Source: Kordia sp. SMS9
Lineage (GTDB): Bacteria; Bacteroidota; Bacteroidia; Flavobacteriales; Flavobacteriaceae
NCBI RefSeq assembly: GCF_003352465.1
Contig: NZ_CP031153.1
Coordinates: 4,922,001 to 4,986,000, forward strand
DNA: 64,000 nucleotides
Direction: 5' to 3'
Shown: positions 1 to 8,020 of the stretch, in pieces
Numbering within the stretch: position 1 is the stretch's first letter
How the letters are laid out: each line of letters begins with the position of its first letter
Translations under genes and position numbers: made by a program
Notes under the pieces: model-generated
Told to the model about the DNA's origin: nothing
What the model saw: the letters and a program-made list of their open reading frames with translations, nothing else
Databases searched by the model: none

Positions 1-249
1 TTGCTGTCCGTTTGCATCTAACCAACGTTCTGCTGCAACGGCAATACGCTCTCCTACACGTTGAATCATTTGTGCTTGCGAAGTTCCCTTGACTACTTTA
101 TTTTCGGTTAAAAATTGATCATACTGTGCAAATGCTGTTGGAAATAGTTGCGCATTTGATACAAACGCCATAGTTTTTTTTCCAGTGAATGGATTCGTGG
201 CGCAAGATAGTATAAATATAAAAGCTGATAATGCTATTAATTTCTTCAT
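1..249 (-). CDS. M48-family metalloprotease lipoprotein (N-terminal part only)
   Basis: Only the first 83 codons lie in the window; the gene continues past position 1. The protein starts with a lipoprotein signal peptide ending in the lipobox ILSC (Cys16). It continues with ATNPFTGKKTMAFVSNAQL and a segment about asparagines, glutamines and a QYDQFL motif. This start is typical of envelope M48 zinc proteases of the LoiP/YcaL type, which help quality control of outer-membrane proteins. The HExxH zinc motif would lie outside the window, so catalytic competence cannot be judged. It is divergent from the hydrolase gene at 404, with 154 bp between them. Confidence 0.72.
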   Translation of the reverse strand, partial: MKKLIALSAFIFILSCATNPFTGKKTMAFVSNAQLFPTAFAQYDQFLTENKVVKGTSQAQMIQRVGERIAVAAERWLDANGQQ

Positions 250-403
250 GATTTTTTATTTTAAGTATTTAATACTGTATGTTGAAATACAATAGGTAAC
301 AAAATTAACGATTATTAAATAATTCACATAAAACTATAAAATGTATTTCCGAAGCTCGAAAATTTACCTCACTTTTGAAAAATCTTAGATAGAGTACCAA
401 AAA

Positions 404-1270
404 ATGAGTCAAACTGCATCCAACGCAAACCCTGAACCGCCTGTACAAGTCCCGAAACCGATTTTGTATACAGGTCGCTTTTTACAATTTTTTTCTACTA
501 CGCTTGCCGCGAAATATGCAAAGCGATTGTTTATTACGCCTATTAAATACAAAATGCCAAAGCGTGAATTTCACATGGACAAAGCGTCTACACAAACAAT
601 GATGCATGTTCCTAAGATTGAAAAAGATATTTTGGTATACTCCTATGGCGAAAGTGATAAAAAGATTGTATTGGCTCATGGTTGGAGCGGTCGCGGAACA
701 CAATTGGTGAAAATTGCCGATCATTTTGTGAATTTAGGTTACCAAACCATTAGTTTTGATGCGACTTCACATGGAAAGTTAAAAGGCAATCAGTCTTCTT
801 TGTTAGAATTTATTGAATCCATTAAAGAATTGGACAAACAATACGGACCGTTTGAGTTTGCTATTGGCCATAGTTTGGGCGGCATGTCTTTATTGAATGC
901 GATTCACGATGGTATGCAAGTACAAAAACTGGTGACCATTGGTGCTGGAGATCTGATTTCAGATATTATTTCGGACTTTATTGAAGCGTTGACATTGAAA
1001 CCAATTGTGGCTACCAAAATGAAAGCGAACTTAGATCGTATCTACGGAAGTGATATTAATGCCGTTTCTGCCAGTAATGTTGCAAAAAAAGTAGACATTC
1101 CAACGTTGGTTATACATGATGAAAATGATGGAGATGTTCCTGTAAAAGCTGCACATGCAATTTACAAAGCACTTCCAAAAGGCAGCATTCATATAACAGA
1201 AGGTTTAGGACATCGCAGAATTTTGGGGAATACTGCGGTTATTGAGAAGATAGAAGCGTTTTTGTTGTAG
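404..1270 (+). CDS. alpha/beta hydrolase
   Basis: A 288-residue cytoplasmic alpha/beta-hydrolase fold protein with no signal peptide. The oxyanion-type HGWSGRG stretch is at about residues 92-98. The nucleophile elbow GHSLGG puts the catalytic serine at residue 157. A probable acid lies in DENDGDVP near residue 240 and the histidine in GLGHRR near residue 267, so the triad looks complete. The substrate is unknown; esterase or lipase-like activity is the family default. It stands alone, and a perfect 10-bp hairpin starts in its stop codon. Confidence 0.85.
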   Translation: MSQTASNANPEPPVQVPKPILYTGRFLQFFSTTLAAKYAKRLFITPIKYKMPKREFHMDKASTQTMMHVPKIEKDILVYSYGESDKKIVLAHGWSGRGTQLVKIADHFVNLGYQTISFDATSHGKLKGNQSSLLEFIESIKELDKQYGPFEFAIGHSLGGMSLLNAIHDGMQVQKLVTIGAGDLISDIISDFIEALTLKPIVATKMKANLDRIYGSDINAVSASNVAKKVDIPTLVIHDENDGDVPVKAAHAIYKALPKGSIHITEGLGHRRILGNTAVIEKIEAFLL

Positions 1271-1292
1271 TCAAAGTTTCCAACTTTGACTA
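1268..1292 (+). terminator. hairpin overlapping the hydrolase stop codon
   Basis: TAGTCAAAGT at 1268-1277 pairs perfectly with ACTTTGACTA at 1283-1292 around a five-base loop. No T-run follows, so it may be a repetitive extragenic palindrome or an mRNA 3' stabiliser and not a true intrinsic terminator. A related palindrome built on GTTGGAAACTCCAAC is at 4990-5006. Confidence 0.4.
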
Positions 1293-1360
1293 GCCATTTT
1301 GAATTCCGCATCAATTATATAAGTGTTGGTAACAATTTCTTACGTCGAATTCACGTTAAT

Positions 1361-2176
1361 CTAGTTTGTTATCTTAAAATTCCAGTGGTTTGTTTTTATT
1401 TTTTTATCTTCAGTTTTAATTTCTAAAGGCTTCATAGTTACTTCTCCAGAAGCTAAAGCTTGGCAAATAAAATACCTGTAATGATGTTTAAAGCCATTGT
1501 CATAGATTGTCGAAATTCCTGCACTTTTCACTTTAAATTTTTGACTTAAATTTTCTATATCCTCTATAGAAATACTTGTTTTATCAAAATCCATATTACT
1601 TTCGATAACAATTTTAAAATGGTCATTGATTTTTACAATATTTTTATCTGTCCAAAGTAATAAACCTCTCTCATTAATGTTCTTTGAAATTCGAGATTCA
1701 ATCTTACTTTCAAGTCTTTCTTTTTCGGCTACTTTATATTTTTCTATTCTATCAGCTTCTATTTTATCGGCTAATTTTATAGAATCAACTTTGGAAAGTC
1801 TGATAGATTCTTGTGGTTTTTTCAGTATTACATACGCGTCAAGAGGGATTTCGTACGATTTATTATTTGACCAGAGTTGTGCTGATGGCAATTTATAAGT
1901 TGTATCAATTTTTGCAGTAAAACGATATTCATAATACACCTTTTTTGGGGATACATTTTTACCATTAGCATCTAATTTCTTGTTTTGAACTTTAATAAGT
2001 TTTGTGTCAATTGGAAAATAAATAGAATCTATTCCATTGTCAAACCTTACTACTAATGCAAGTGTCTCGTAACTATAAAGTTTTGAAACCAAAATAGATT
2101 TTGGTTCATCAGTTTGACTGAAAACGTTAACTGTTAAAAATATAGATAGTATTAATGTTATTCTTAGGTTTTTCAT
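1361..2176 (-). CDS. secreted protein with BatD-like C-terminal domain
   Basis: A 271-residue protein with a cleavable signal peptide (about residues 1-20, ending VFSQ). The central part, about residues 125-165, is rich in Lys, Glu, Asp and Ile and probably helical. The last ~90 residues (NDHFKIVIESNMDFDKTSIS onwards) resemble the Ig-like domains of BatD/oxygen-tolerance proteins, but the gene has no Bat neighbours. The start codon lies directly behind a sequence reading ACATACGTTGGCAACAAGAA on the coding strand. That is close to junction sequences around the AT-rich genes at 18-23 kb, suggesting an acquired gene. Function unknown. Confidence 0.6.
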   Translation of the reverse strand: MKNLRITLILSIFLTVNVFSQTDEPKSILVSKLYSYETLALVVRFDNGIDSIYFPIDTKLIKVQNKKLDANGKNVSPKKVYYEYRFTAKIDTTYKLPSAQLWSNNKSYEIPLDAYVILKKPQESIRLSKVDSIKLADKIEADRIEKYKVAEKERLESKIESRISKNINERGLLLWTDKNIVKINDHFKIVIESNMDFDKTSISIEDIENLSQKFKVKSAGISTIYDNGFKHHYRYFICQALASGEVTMKPLEIKTEDKKIKTNHWNFKITN

Positions 2177-2370
2177 TTCTTGTTGCCAACGTATGTATAT
2201 TCCAAATTCGGTATATTTTCATTTATAATTTTATACCATTTACAACTTGAAATTACTGGTATTAGTTCTTTTTAAAACTACACTTTTCTTATTCAAAGTC
2301 AAAATCATCTAATGAATTTTATTTAATATTTGCTTTTTTCATTGACAATCGAAGTGATAACTTGTAACAT

Positions 2371-2405
2371 AAAAAAAGAGTCAACACTATAAAAGTCCTG
2401 ACTCT
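2371..2405 (-). terminator. intrinsic terminator of the GH31 gene
   Basis: Read on the minus strand, AGAGTCA pairs with TGACTCT and a run of seven Ts follows. It lies about 36 bp beyond the GH31 stop codon. Confidence 0.75.
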
Positions 2406-2440
2406 TGTATCTAAATAGCCAAATATCTTGATGCTAAATA

Positions 2441-4843
2441 CTAGCCAATAATATGTATTTCTGAAAAGTTTTTGTCAACTACAAAAGCACCATTTTTGTC
2501 TTTTTTCACTTTTGATAATGGAACTGTGACATTATCTAATTGGAATTCTTTGACTTTGAATGGCAATCCGTGAATGTTCAACTTGAAGTTTTCATAGGTA
2601 GTAATATATTTTCCTTCTTTGTGTTGCTGAATGATCAATTCTTTTTTCTTTCCTGTAATTTTGAAAGTTCTCAGACTGTATCGCCCTTTGGTATAATCGT
2701 ACCCATCATGTGCATCGTCAAATAATTGCGAACGCTCTTTTCCTTCTTTGTAGTAGATATCTAAGGTTACTTCTTTGATATCTTTTTCCCCTACATATTG
2801 TTGTACAGGATATTTTGGAATCACCGCGCCAGCTTTTACGAAAATTGGCATGCTATCAATTTCAGCATCCACCCATTTTTCTTTTCCTCCTTCTACCATT
2901 TCATCTGTCCAGTAATTGTACCATTGTCCACGTGGAATGTACATTCTGCGACCTTTACTATTTGGTTCTTGAATTGGACATACCAATATCTGATCTCCAA
3001 AAACAAATTCGTCCGTTCGGTAATGCGTTTGATGATCTTCTTGATCAAACATCACGAGTGATTTTAACAATGGCGTTCCATGATCTACCAAATTCCAAAA
3101 AGCAGTGTATAAGTATGGTAATAATTGATAACGCAATTCCACAAACTTACGCACTACATCCGTTACATCTTCATCAAAAGCCCACGGTTCTTGATCGCCA
3201 TGATCTCCCGAAGAATGCACTCTACAAAACGGATGAAAGATTCCTAATTGAATCCAACGTGTAAATAATTCTCCTTGCGGTTGTTCGGCAAATCCACCAA
3301 TATCACTTCCCACAAAAGAAAAACCAGACATTGCCATGCGTTGTGCTTGTACATTGGCAATCCATAAGTGTTCCCAAGTTGCCACATTGTCGCCTGTCCA
3401 AGATGAGGTATACCGTTGTGTTCCTGAATATGCTGAACGCGTAATGACAAACGGACGTTTTGGATAGTTAAATTTCTTCAATCCTTGATACGTGGCGCGC
3501 GCCATTTGCATTCCGTATATATTGTGTGCTTTTCGGTGACTGCATGGATTTCCATCATAATCGTGACGCACATCATCTGGGAACGTTTTGTTGGGCACTT
3601 CCATTACCGCAGGTTCGTTCATATCGTTCCAAACACCTTTGATTCCGATATCTTCAATCAATTCTTTAAATAAGCCTGACCACCAATCGCGCACTTCTGG
3701 TTTGGTAAAATCGGGAAAGTAACATTCCCCTGGCCATACTTTTCCTTTCATGTACGGACCATCGGCGCGTTTGCAGAAATAATCTTTATCGAGTGCTTCT
3801 TTAAAAACACTGTATTCTTTGTCTATTTTAATGCCTGGATCAATAATCGCGACAGTTTTAAAACCATCATCAGCGAGTTCTTTCACCATTCGCTTTGGAT
3901 CTGGAAAGTGATCTTTATTCCATGTAAAACAACGGAAACCATCCATATAATCAATATCTAAATAAATAGCATCACATGGAATTTTTAAGTCTCTGAATTT
4001 CTTCGTGATTTCTTTTACGTTGCTTTCTGGATAGTAACTCCATTTACATTGGTGATATCCCAACGCCCATAATGGCGGCAATTGATGCGGTTTTCCTGTT
4101 AAGTCGGTATAACTTTCTACGACATCTTGCATTTGCGGTCCGTAAATGAAGTAATAGTTCATTTCGCCACCTTGTGCCCAAAAACTTGTCACGTTTCTAC
4201 GTTCGTGTGCAAAATCAAAATAACTTCTGAACGTATTGTCAAAAAAGATTCCGTACGCTTTGTTGTGATGCAATCCTGTATAAAACGGAATGGCTTTGTA
4301 AATAGGATCTGTATTTTTACCATACGCATACGAGTCTGTCACCCAGTTTTGGAAACGTTTGCCTTTCAGGTTCAAATGTTCTGGCTTGTCTCCGAGTCCG
4401 AAGTAACTTTCGCGTTCATTGACAGTTTTGCTCATTTTTACGATGTTTCCGCCGTATTCGTAGCTTTCTTCCCAGTGAAATCCTAGTTCATCTTCATTGA
4501 TCAACGTATTGTCTTTAACATCGTACAACTGTACACGCATGTTTGCTTTCGCGATGTGACATATCAGTTTTGACGTCGTAATGATGTATTTTTCGTCATC
4601 TTCTTCAATTTCTAAATGATTGTATCCCGTGCTCGCATATTTAGTGATCGCGTAGGAGAAATCATTTTCAAAAGTTCCTGTCGTGGTATATCTAAAACGC
4701 AAGACACTGTCGCGCACAATTCGCATTTGCATCACGACATCATTATCGGATGTAAAATATAACGTGTCAACATCTTTGCTGAAGTTTATAATTTTGGAAG
4801 GAAATAAATTCCCTTTGTTCTCTAATTCAGTATTTACAATCAT
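2441..4843 (-). CDS. glycoside hydrolase family 31 alpha-glucosidase
   Basis: An 800-residue GH31 enzyme of about the usual family length. It has an N-terminal beta-sandwich (residues 1-250), a TIM barrel, and C-terminal beta domains. The signature WNDMNEP gives the nucleophile Asp407. RSAYSGTQRY and SSWTGDN hold the acid/base region, and GSDIGGF is also present. The enzyme removes terminal alpha-linked glucose from oligosaccharides. No signal peptide is visible, so it probably acts in the cytoplasm on maltodextrins. It is the fourth alpha-glucan gene on this strand after glgE, maltokinase and glgB. It has its own terminator and a LacI-type palindrome 77 bp upstream, so it is probably transcribed separately. 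Confidence 0.93.
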   Translation of the reverse strand: MIVNTELENKGNLFPSKIINFSKDVDTLYFTSDNDVVMQMRIVRDSVLRFRYTTTGTFENDFSYAITKYASTGYNHLEIEEDDEKYIITTSKLICHIAKANMRVQLYDVKDNTLINEDELGFHWEESYEYGGNIVKMSKTVNERESYFGLGDKPEHLNLKGKRFQNWVTDSYAYGKNTDPIYKAIPFYTGLHHNKAYGIFFDNTFRSYFDFAHERRNVTSFWAQGGEMNYYFIYGPQMQDVVESYTDLTGKPHQLPPLWALGYHQCKWSYYPESNVKEITKKFRDLKIPCDAIYLDIDYMDGFRCFTWNKDHFPDPKRMVKELADDGFKTVAIIDPGIKIDKEYSVFKEALDKDYFCKRADGPYMKGKVWPGECYFPDFTKPEVRDWWSGLFKELIEDIGIKGVWNDMNEPAVMEVPNKTFPDDVRHDYDGNPCSHRKAHNIYGMQMARATYQGLKKFNYPKRPFVITRSAYSGTQRYTSSWTGDNVATWEHLWIANVQAQRMAMSGFSFVGSDIGGFAEQPQGELFTRWIQLGIFHPFCRVHSSGDHGDQEPWAFDEDVTDVVRKFVELRYQLLPYLYTAFWNLVDHGTPLLKSLVMFDQEDHQTHYRTDEFVFGDQILVCPIQEPNSKGRRMYIPRGQWYNYWTDEMVEGGKEKWVDAEIDSMPIFVKAGAVIPKYPVQQYVGEKDIKEVTLDIYYKEGKERSQLFDDAHDGYDYTKGRYSLRTFKITGKKKELIIQQHKEGKYITTYENFKLNIHGLPFKVKEFQLDNVTVPLSKVKKDKNGAFVVDKNFSEIHIIG

Positions 4844-4919
4844 TTTGCAATTTTTCGAATAATACGTAAAAAAACGGAAAAGTTTAGAGAATTAAAAGCT
4901 TTAAAACCTTGACTTATTA

Positions 4920-4935
4920 ACGATAACGTTATAGT
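4920..4935. promoter_or_regulatory. candidate LacI-family operator upstream of GH31
   Basis: ACGATAAC at 4920-4927 is followed directly by GTTATAGT, its inverted repeat with one mismatch, centred on CG. This even-length, CG-centred palindrome is the shape of LacI/MalR-family operators. It lies about 77 bp upstream of the alpha-glucosidase start. No LacI-type regulator gene is in the window, so the binding factor is inferred. Confidence 0.4.
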
Positions 4936-5102
4936 TGATCGTATTTTGTGATTTTAGAAGTCCAAGTTAGAAATTTTAGGATGAATCCGAGTTGGAAACT
5001 CCAACTAACAAAAGTTTTTGACTTGTTTTTTGGCACTTATAAAGGAATGAAAATTCTTTATTTTATGTGATTAATTTTATAAACCTATTAAATTATTGAA
5101 TC

Positions 5103-5261
5103 ATGAAAAAAAGAACGATCAAATCATTAGAACTGAATAAGAAAACAATTTCAAAAATGGAATCCTCTAAAGTACAAGGAGGATACACTACTTGGACGGC
5201 ATATACATATACTATTATTGTATTGGGAGAGGCTATCGCTAATTATACAGAACAAGACTAA
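5103..5261 (+). CDS. GG-leader peptide precursor 1 (class I lanthipeptide-like family)
   Basis: A 52-residue precursor. The leader MKKRTIKSLELNKKTISKME ends in the processing-type motif VQGG at residues 24-27. This matches the Bacteroidota family whose leaders contain LxLNKKTIxxL and end in GG, often named class I lanthipeptide or natural-product precursor. The 25-residue core after GG starts YTTWTAYTYT and has four Thr residues in its first half but no cysteine, so a lanthionine ring within this peptide is not possible. It is the first of three tandem copies. No Shine-Dalgarno sequence is visible. Confidence 0.75.
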   Translation: MKKRTIKSLELNKKTISKMESSKVQGGYTTWTAYTYTIIVLGEAIANYTEQD

Positions 5262-5280
5262 TTGAAACAACACTAAAATC

Positions 5281-5454
5281 ATGAAAAAAAGAACGATTAA
5301 ATCATTAGAACTGAATAAAAAAACAATTTCAACTATTGAAACTGATAAAGTACATGGAGGATCATATTCTGTTTGGACAGCATATTTGGCAACTGTTGGA
5401 TATGCGACTGCAGCTGCAGCTGATGCATTGATTGACTATTTGGATAATGAATAA
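5281..5454 (+). CDS. GG-leader peptide precursor 2
   Basis: A 57-residue precursor only 19 bp behind precursor 1. The leader is nearly identical (MKKRTIKSLELNKKTISTIE) and ends VHGG at residues 24-27. The core starts SYSVWTAYLATVG and continues with an alanine-rich stretch ending DYLDNE; it has no cysteine. The WTAY element is shared with precursor 1, so these two are recent duplicates. No modification enzyme, peptidase-ABC transporter or immunity gene is in the neighbourhood. Confidence 0.75.
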   Translation: MKKRTIKSLELNKKTISTIETDKVHGGSYSVWTAYLATVGYATAAAADALIDYLDNE

Positions 5455-5564
5455 CTTTAGTTGAATTGAAATATGTCATTACATACACGTAAACTTGTAA
5501 AGCATTCCTAATATTTCTCTAAAACAAAGAAATTATATACAAACTAACAACCAAAATATTAATT

Positions 5565-5723
5565 ATGAAAAAAAGAACGATCAAATCATTAGAACTGAAT
5601 AAAAAAACAATCTCTACATTGGATGCTGCTGAATTAAAAGGAGGAACTACAGTTTCTATTACATGTACAGCAGGTGAAATTTGTATTGAAATCATTCTTT
5701 GGACGCTCACATACAAAAACTAA
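5565..5723 (+). CDS. GG-leader peptide precursor 3, two cysteines
   Basis: A 52-residue precursor with leader MKKRTIKSLELNKKTISTLD ending LKGG at residues 24-27. The core TTVSITCTAGEICIEIILW plus a short tail holds Cys34 and Cys40 and several Ser/Thr residues. It is therefore the only member of the trio that could form thioether or disulfide rings. The leader is conserved while the core differs completely from copies 1 and 2, the pattern expected of precursor families that share processing enzymes encoded elsewhere. A stem-loop lies 18 bp after the stop. Confidence 0.75.
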   Translation: MKKRTIKSLELNKKTISTLDAAELKGGTTVSITCTAGEICIEIILWTLTYKN

Positions 5724-6103
5724 GACCAATTTGATTATAATAAGCAACTTTACAGACGAAGTTGCTTTGGGATCATAGAACGTCGCGAATGCTGTGCATA
5801 GCCGTAGCTACAGAACGTATTCGCAAGGAACTAGGATGCCAAATGAACAAGTCTATATGTTGCATTTTATAGTGAAACTGGTATAATTATTCATAACTAC
5901 AGTTTCACTGTGTAGCAAAAAAAGGTTGCCTAAAAAGTAAATATTTCGTCAAACCGAACCTTTCAATGGTCGCTCAAGACAGGCTTGATTGGTTTCTCAT
6001 AACAGTTAAAAATCAGTGTGATGAGATTCTGAGTCAAGCTCAGAATGACGCTTTTAATGACTTTTTAGACAGCTTTTTTTATATTTATGTCAATATTAAA
6101 ATG
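5724..6103. other. 380-bp convergent intergenic region with hairpins
   Basis: No gene is seen. Besides the stem-loop at 5742 it holds a perfect 10-bp inverted repeat (AGTGAAACTG at 5871-5880 with CAGTTTCACT at 5900-5909). It also holds ATTCTGAG-TCAAG-CTCAGAAT at 6026-6046, part of a 'bad-repeat' sequence (CATTCTGAGCTTGACTCAG on the minus strand) of the kind dispersed through flavobacterial intergenic DNA. Confidence 0.5.
5742..5767 (+). terminator. stem-loop after the peptide trio
   Basis: AAGCAACTT at 5742-5750 pairs perfectly with AAGTTGCTT at 5759-5767. There is no strong T-run, so termination is only likely. Confidence 0.4.
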
Positions 6104-8017
6104 TTATGCTTTGTATTTTAAGACTACCATTCCTAATGGCGGAATTGTCACTTTGGCAGAATGATTTCTAAATTGCCATTCTTTTTCTTCCGTTGTTATT
6201 GTTCCTGAATTTACAAAATCACTTGTTCCTGCATATTTCTTTACATCACTGTTGAAGATTTCTTGCAATGTTCCTTCGTTTGGCAAACCAATGCGATAGG
6301 CTTCACGTGGAATTGGCGTCATGTTGCAGGCAATGATCAGATCGTTTGCTGGTTTTTTTCCTTTTCGGATGTAGACTAACACAGAGTTTTCCGAATCGTT
6401 GTAATCAATCCACTCAAAACCTTCTGCGGAAAATTGCAGTTCGTGTAAGGCTGGCTCTGATTTGTATAATCCATTTAGGTCTTTTAATAAGCTTTGTACA
6501 CCTTTATGTACATCGTAGTCTAGCAAATGCCAATCGAGACTTTGTTGAAAGTTCCATTCGCCACTTTGTCCAAATTCAGCTCCTTGAAAGAGTAAATTTG
6601 CTCCTGGATGCGTAAACATGTAACTGTACAACAAACGTACGTTGGCAAAACGTTGCCACTCGTCGCCTGGCATTCTTCCTAAAATGGAATGTTTTCCATA
6701 CACGACCTCATCATGCGACAACGGCAACATAAAGTTTTCCGTAAATGCATAGGTCATGCTAAAGGTTAAATCGTTTTGATGGTGTTTTCTATAAATGGGT
6801 TCTTTCGCAAAATATTGCAGCGTATCATGCATCCAACCCATCATCCATTTCATCCCAAAACCGAGTCCGCCAATACTTGCAGGACGCGATACCATTGGAA
6901 AGGACGTTGATTCTTCGGCAATGGTTTGTACGTCCGGAAACATGCTGTACACCGCTTCGTTCATTTCTTTCATAAACGCGATGGCATCCAAGTTTTCTCG
7001 TCCGCCAAACTGATTCGGTTCCCACTCGCCATCTTCACGAGAGTAATCTAAAAATAACATGGAAGCAACCGCATCTACGCGCAAACCGTCCGCATGATAT
7101 TGATCGAGCCAAAAAATAGCATTACTAATTAAGAACGATTTCACCTCGTTTCGACCGTAATTAAAGATCAAACTTTTCCAGTCGGGATGATAGCCTTTTC
7201 GTTTGTCTGGATGTTCATACAAACAGGTTCCATCAAAGAAACCGAGTCCGTGTGCATCTTCTGGAAAGTGCGATGGCACCCAATCTAAAATGATTCCGAT
7301 ATCGTTTTGGTGGAGTTTATCTACCAATAATTTGAATTCTTCTGGAACTCCAAATCGCGAAGTTGGCGCAAAATATCCTGTCAACTGATAGCCCCAACTT
7401 GGATCGTACGGATATTCCATCACAGGCATCAATTCGACATGAGTAAAGTTCATGTCTTTTACATACGCCACCAATTCGTCTGCCAATTCGGTATAGCTTA
7501 AAAATTTATTGTCTTCTATTTTTCGTTTCCACGAACCCAAATGCACTTCGTATACAGAATATGGCGCATCCAAGGCATTGTGCTTTTTACGTTTGGTCAT
7601 CCAATCGCTATCTTTCCAATTGTGATCCGCATTCCAAACCACAGAAGCCGTTTTTGGTGGATGCTCGCAACGACGCGCATACGGATCTGCTTTTTCCGTT
7701 TTGATGTCGTTGTGATGACTTTGTATTTTATACTTATAAATACTTCCTTGACCAACATTTGGAATGAAACCTTCCCAGATACCACTGGAATCCCAACGTA
7801 CATTCAGTTGGTGTTCGCCTTCTATCCAAAAGTTAAAATCACCAATCACAGAAACGGTTTTTGCACTTGGTGCCCAAACTGCAAAATAAGTTCCTGCTAC
7901 ACCATCGACAGTGATGGTATGCGAACCAAATTTTTCGTACAATTTGTAATGTTTTCCGGCTTTGAATAGATTGATATCGAATTCAGAGAATAAACTATGT
8001 GGAATTACTTTTGCCAT
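6104..8017 (-). CDS. glgB: 1,4-alpha-glucan branching enzyme GlgB
   Basis: A 637-residue GH13 branching enzyme that makes alpha-1,6 branches in glycogen-like glucan. A CBM48-type domain covers about residues 25-120 and the catalytic barrel about 155-520. GYQLTGYFAPTSRFG is followed by GLRVDAVASM (nucleophile Asp315), TIAEEST (acid/base Glu368) and LSHDEVVYGKHS. The C-terminal beta domain follows. It is the third gene of an operon with the maltokinase (3 bp upstream) and glgE, which places it as the branching partner of GlgE. Confidence 0.95.
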   Translation of the reverse strand: MAKVIPHSLFSEFDINLFKAGKHYKLYEKFGSHTITVDGVAGTYFAVWAPSAKTVSVIGDFNFWIEGEHQLNVRWDSSGIWEGFIPNVGQGSIYKYKIQSHHNDIKTEKADPYARRCEHPPKTASVVWNADHNWKDSDWMTKRKKHNALDAPYSVYEVHLGSWKRKIEDNKFLSYTELADELVAYVKDMNFTHVELMPVMEYPYDPSWGYQLTGYFAPTSRFGVPEEFKLLVDKLHQNDIGIILDWVPSHFPEDAHGLGFFDGTCLYEHPDKRKGYHPDWKSLIFNYGRNEVKSFLISNAIFWLDQYHADGLRVDAVASMLFLDYSREDGEWEPNQFGGRENLDAIAFMKEMNEAVYSMFPDVQTIAEESTSFPMVSRPASIGGLGFGMKWMMGWMHDTLQYFAKEPIYRKHHQNDLTFSMTYAFTENFMLPLSHDEVVYGKHSILGRMPGDEWQRFANVRLLYSYMFTHPGANLLFQGAEFGQSGEWNFQQSLDWHLLDYDVHKGVQSLLKDLNGLYKSEPALHELQFSAEGFEWIDYNDSENSVLVYIRKGKKPANDLIIACNMTPIPREAYRIGLPNEGTLQEIFNSDVKKYAGTSDFVNSGTITTEEKEWQFRNHSAKVTIPPLGMVVLKYKA

Positions 8018-8020
8018 AAA

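Noticed and set aside
5103..5723. A complete lanthipeptide biosynthetic cluster
   Set aside because: Only precursors are present; no dehydratase, cyclase, protease or transporter lies between GH31 and glgB or near the other precursors.
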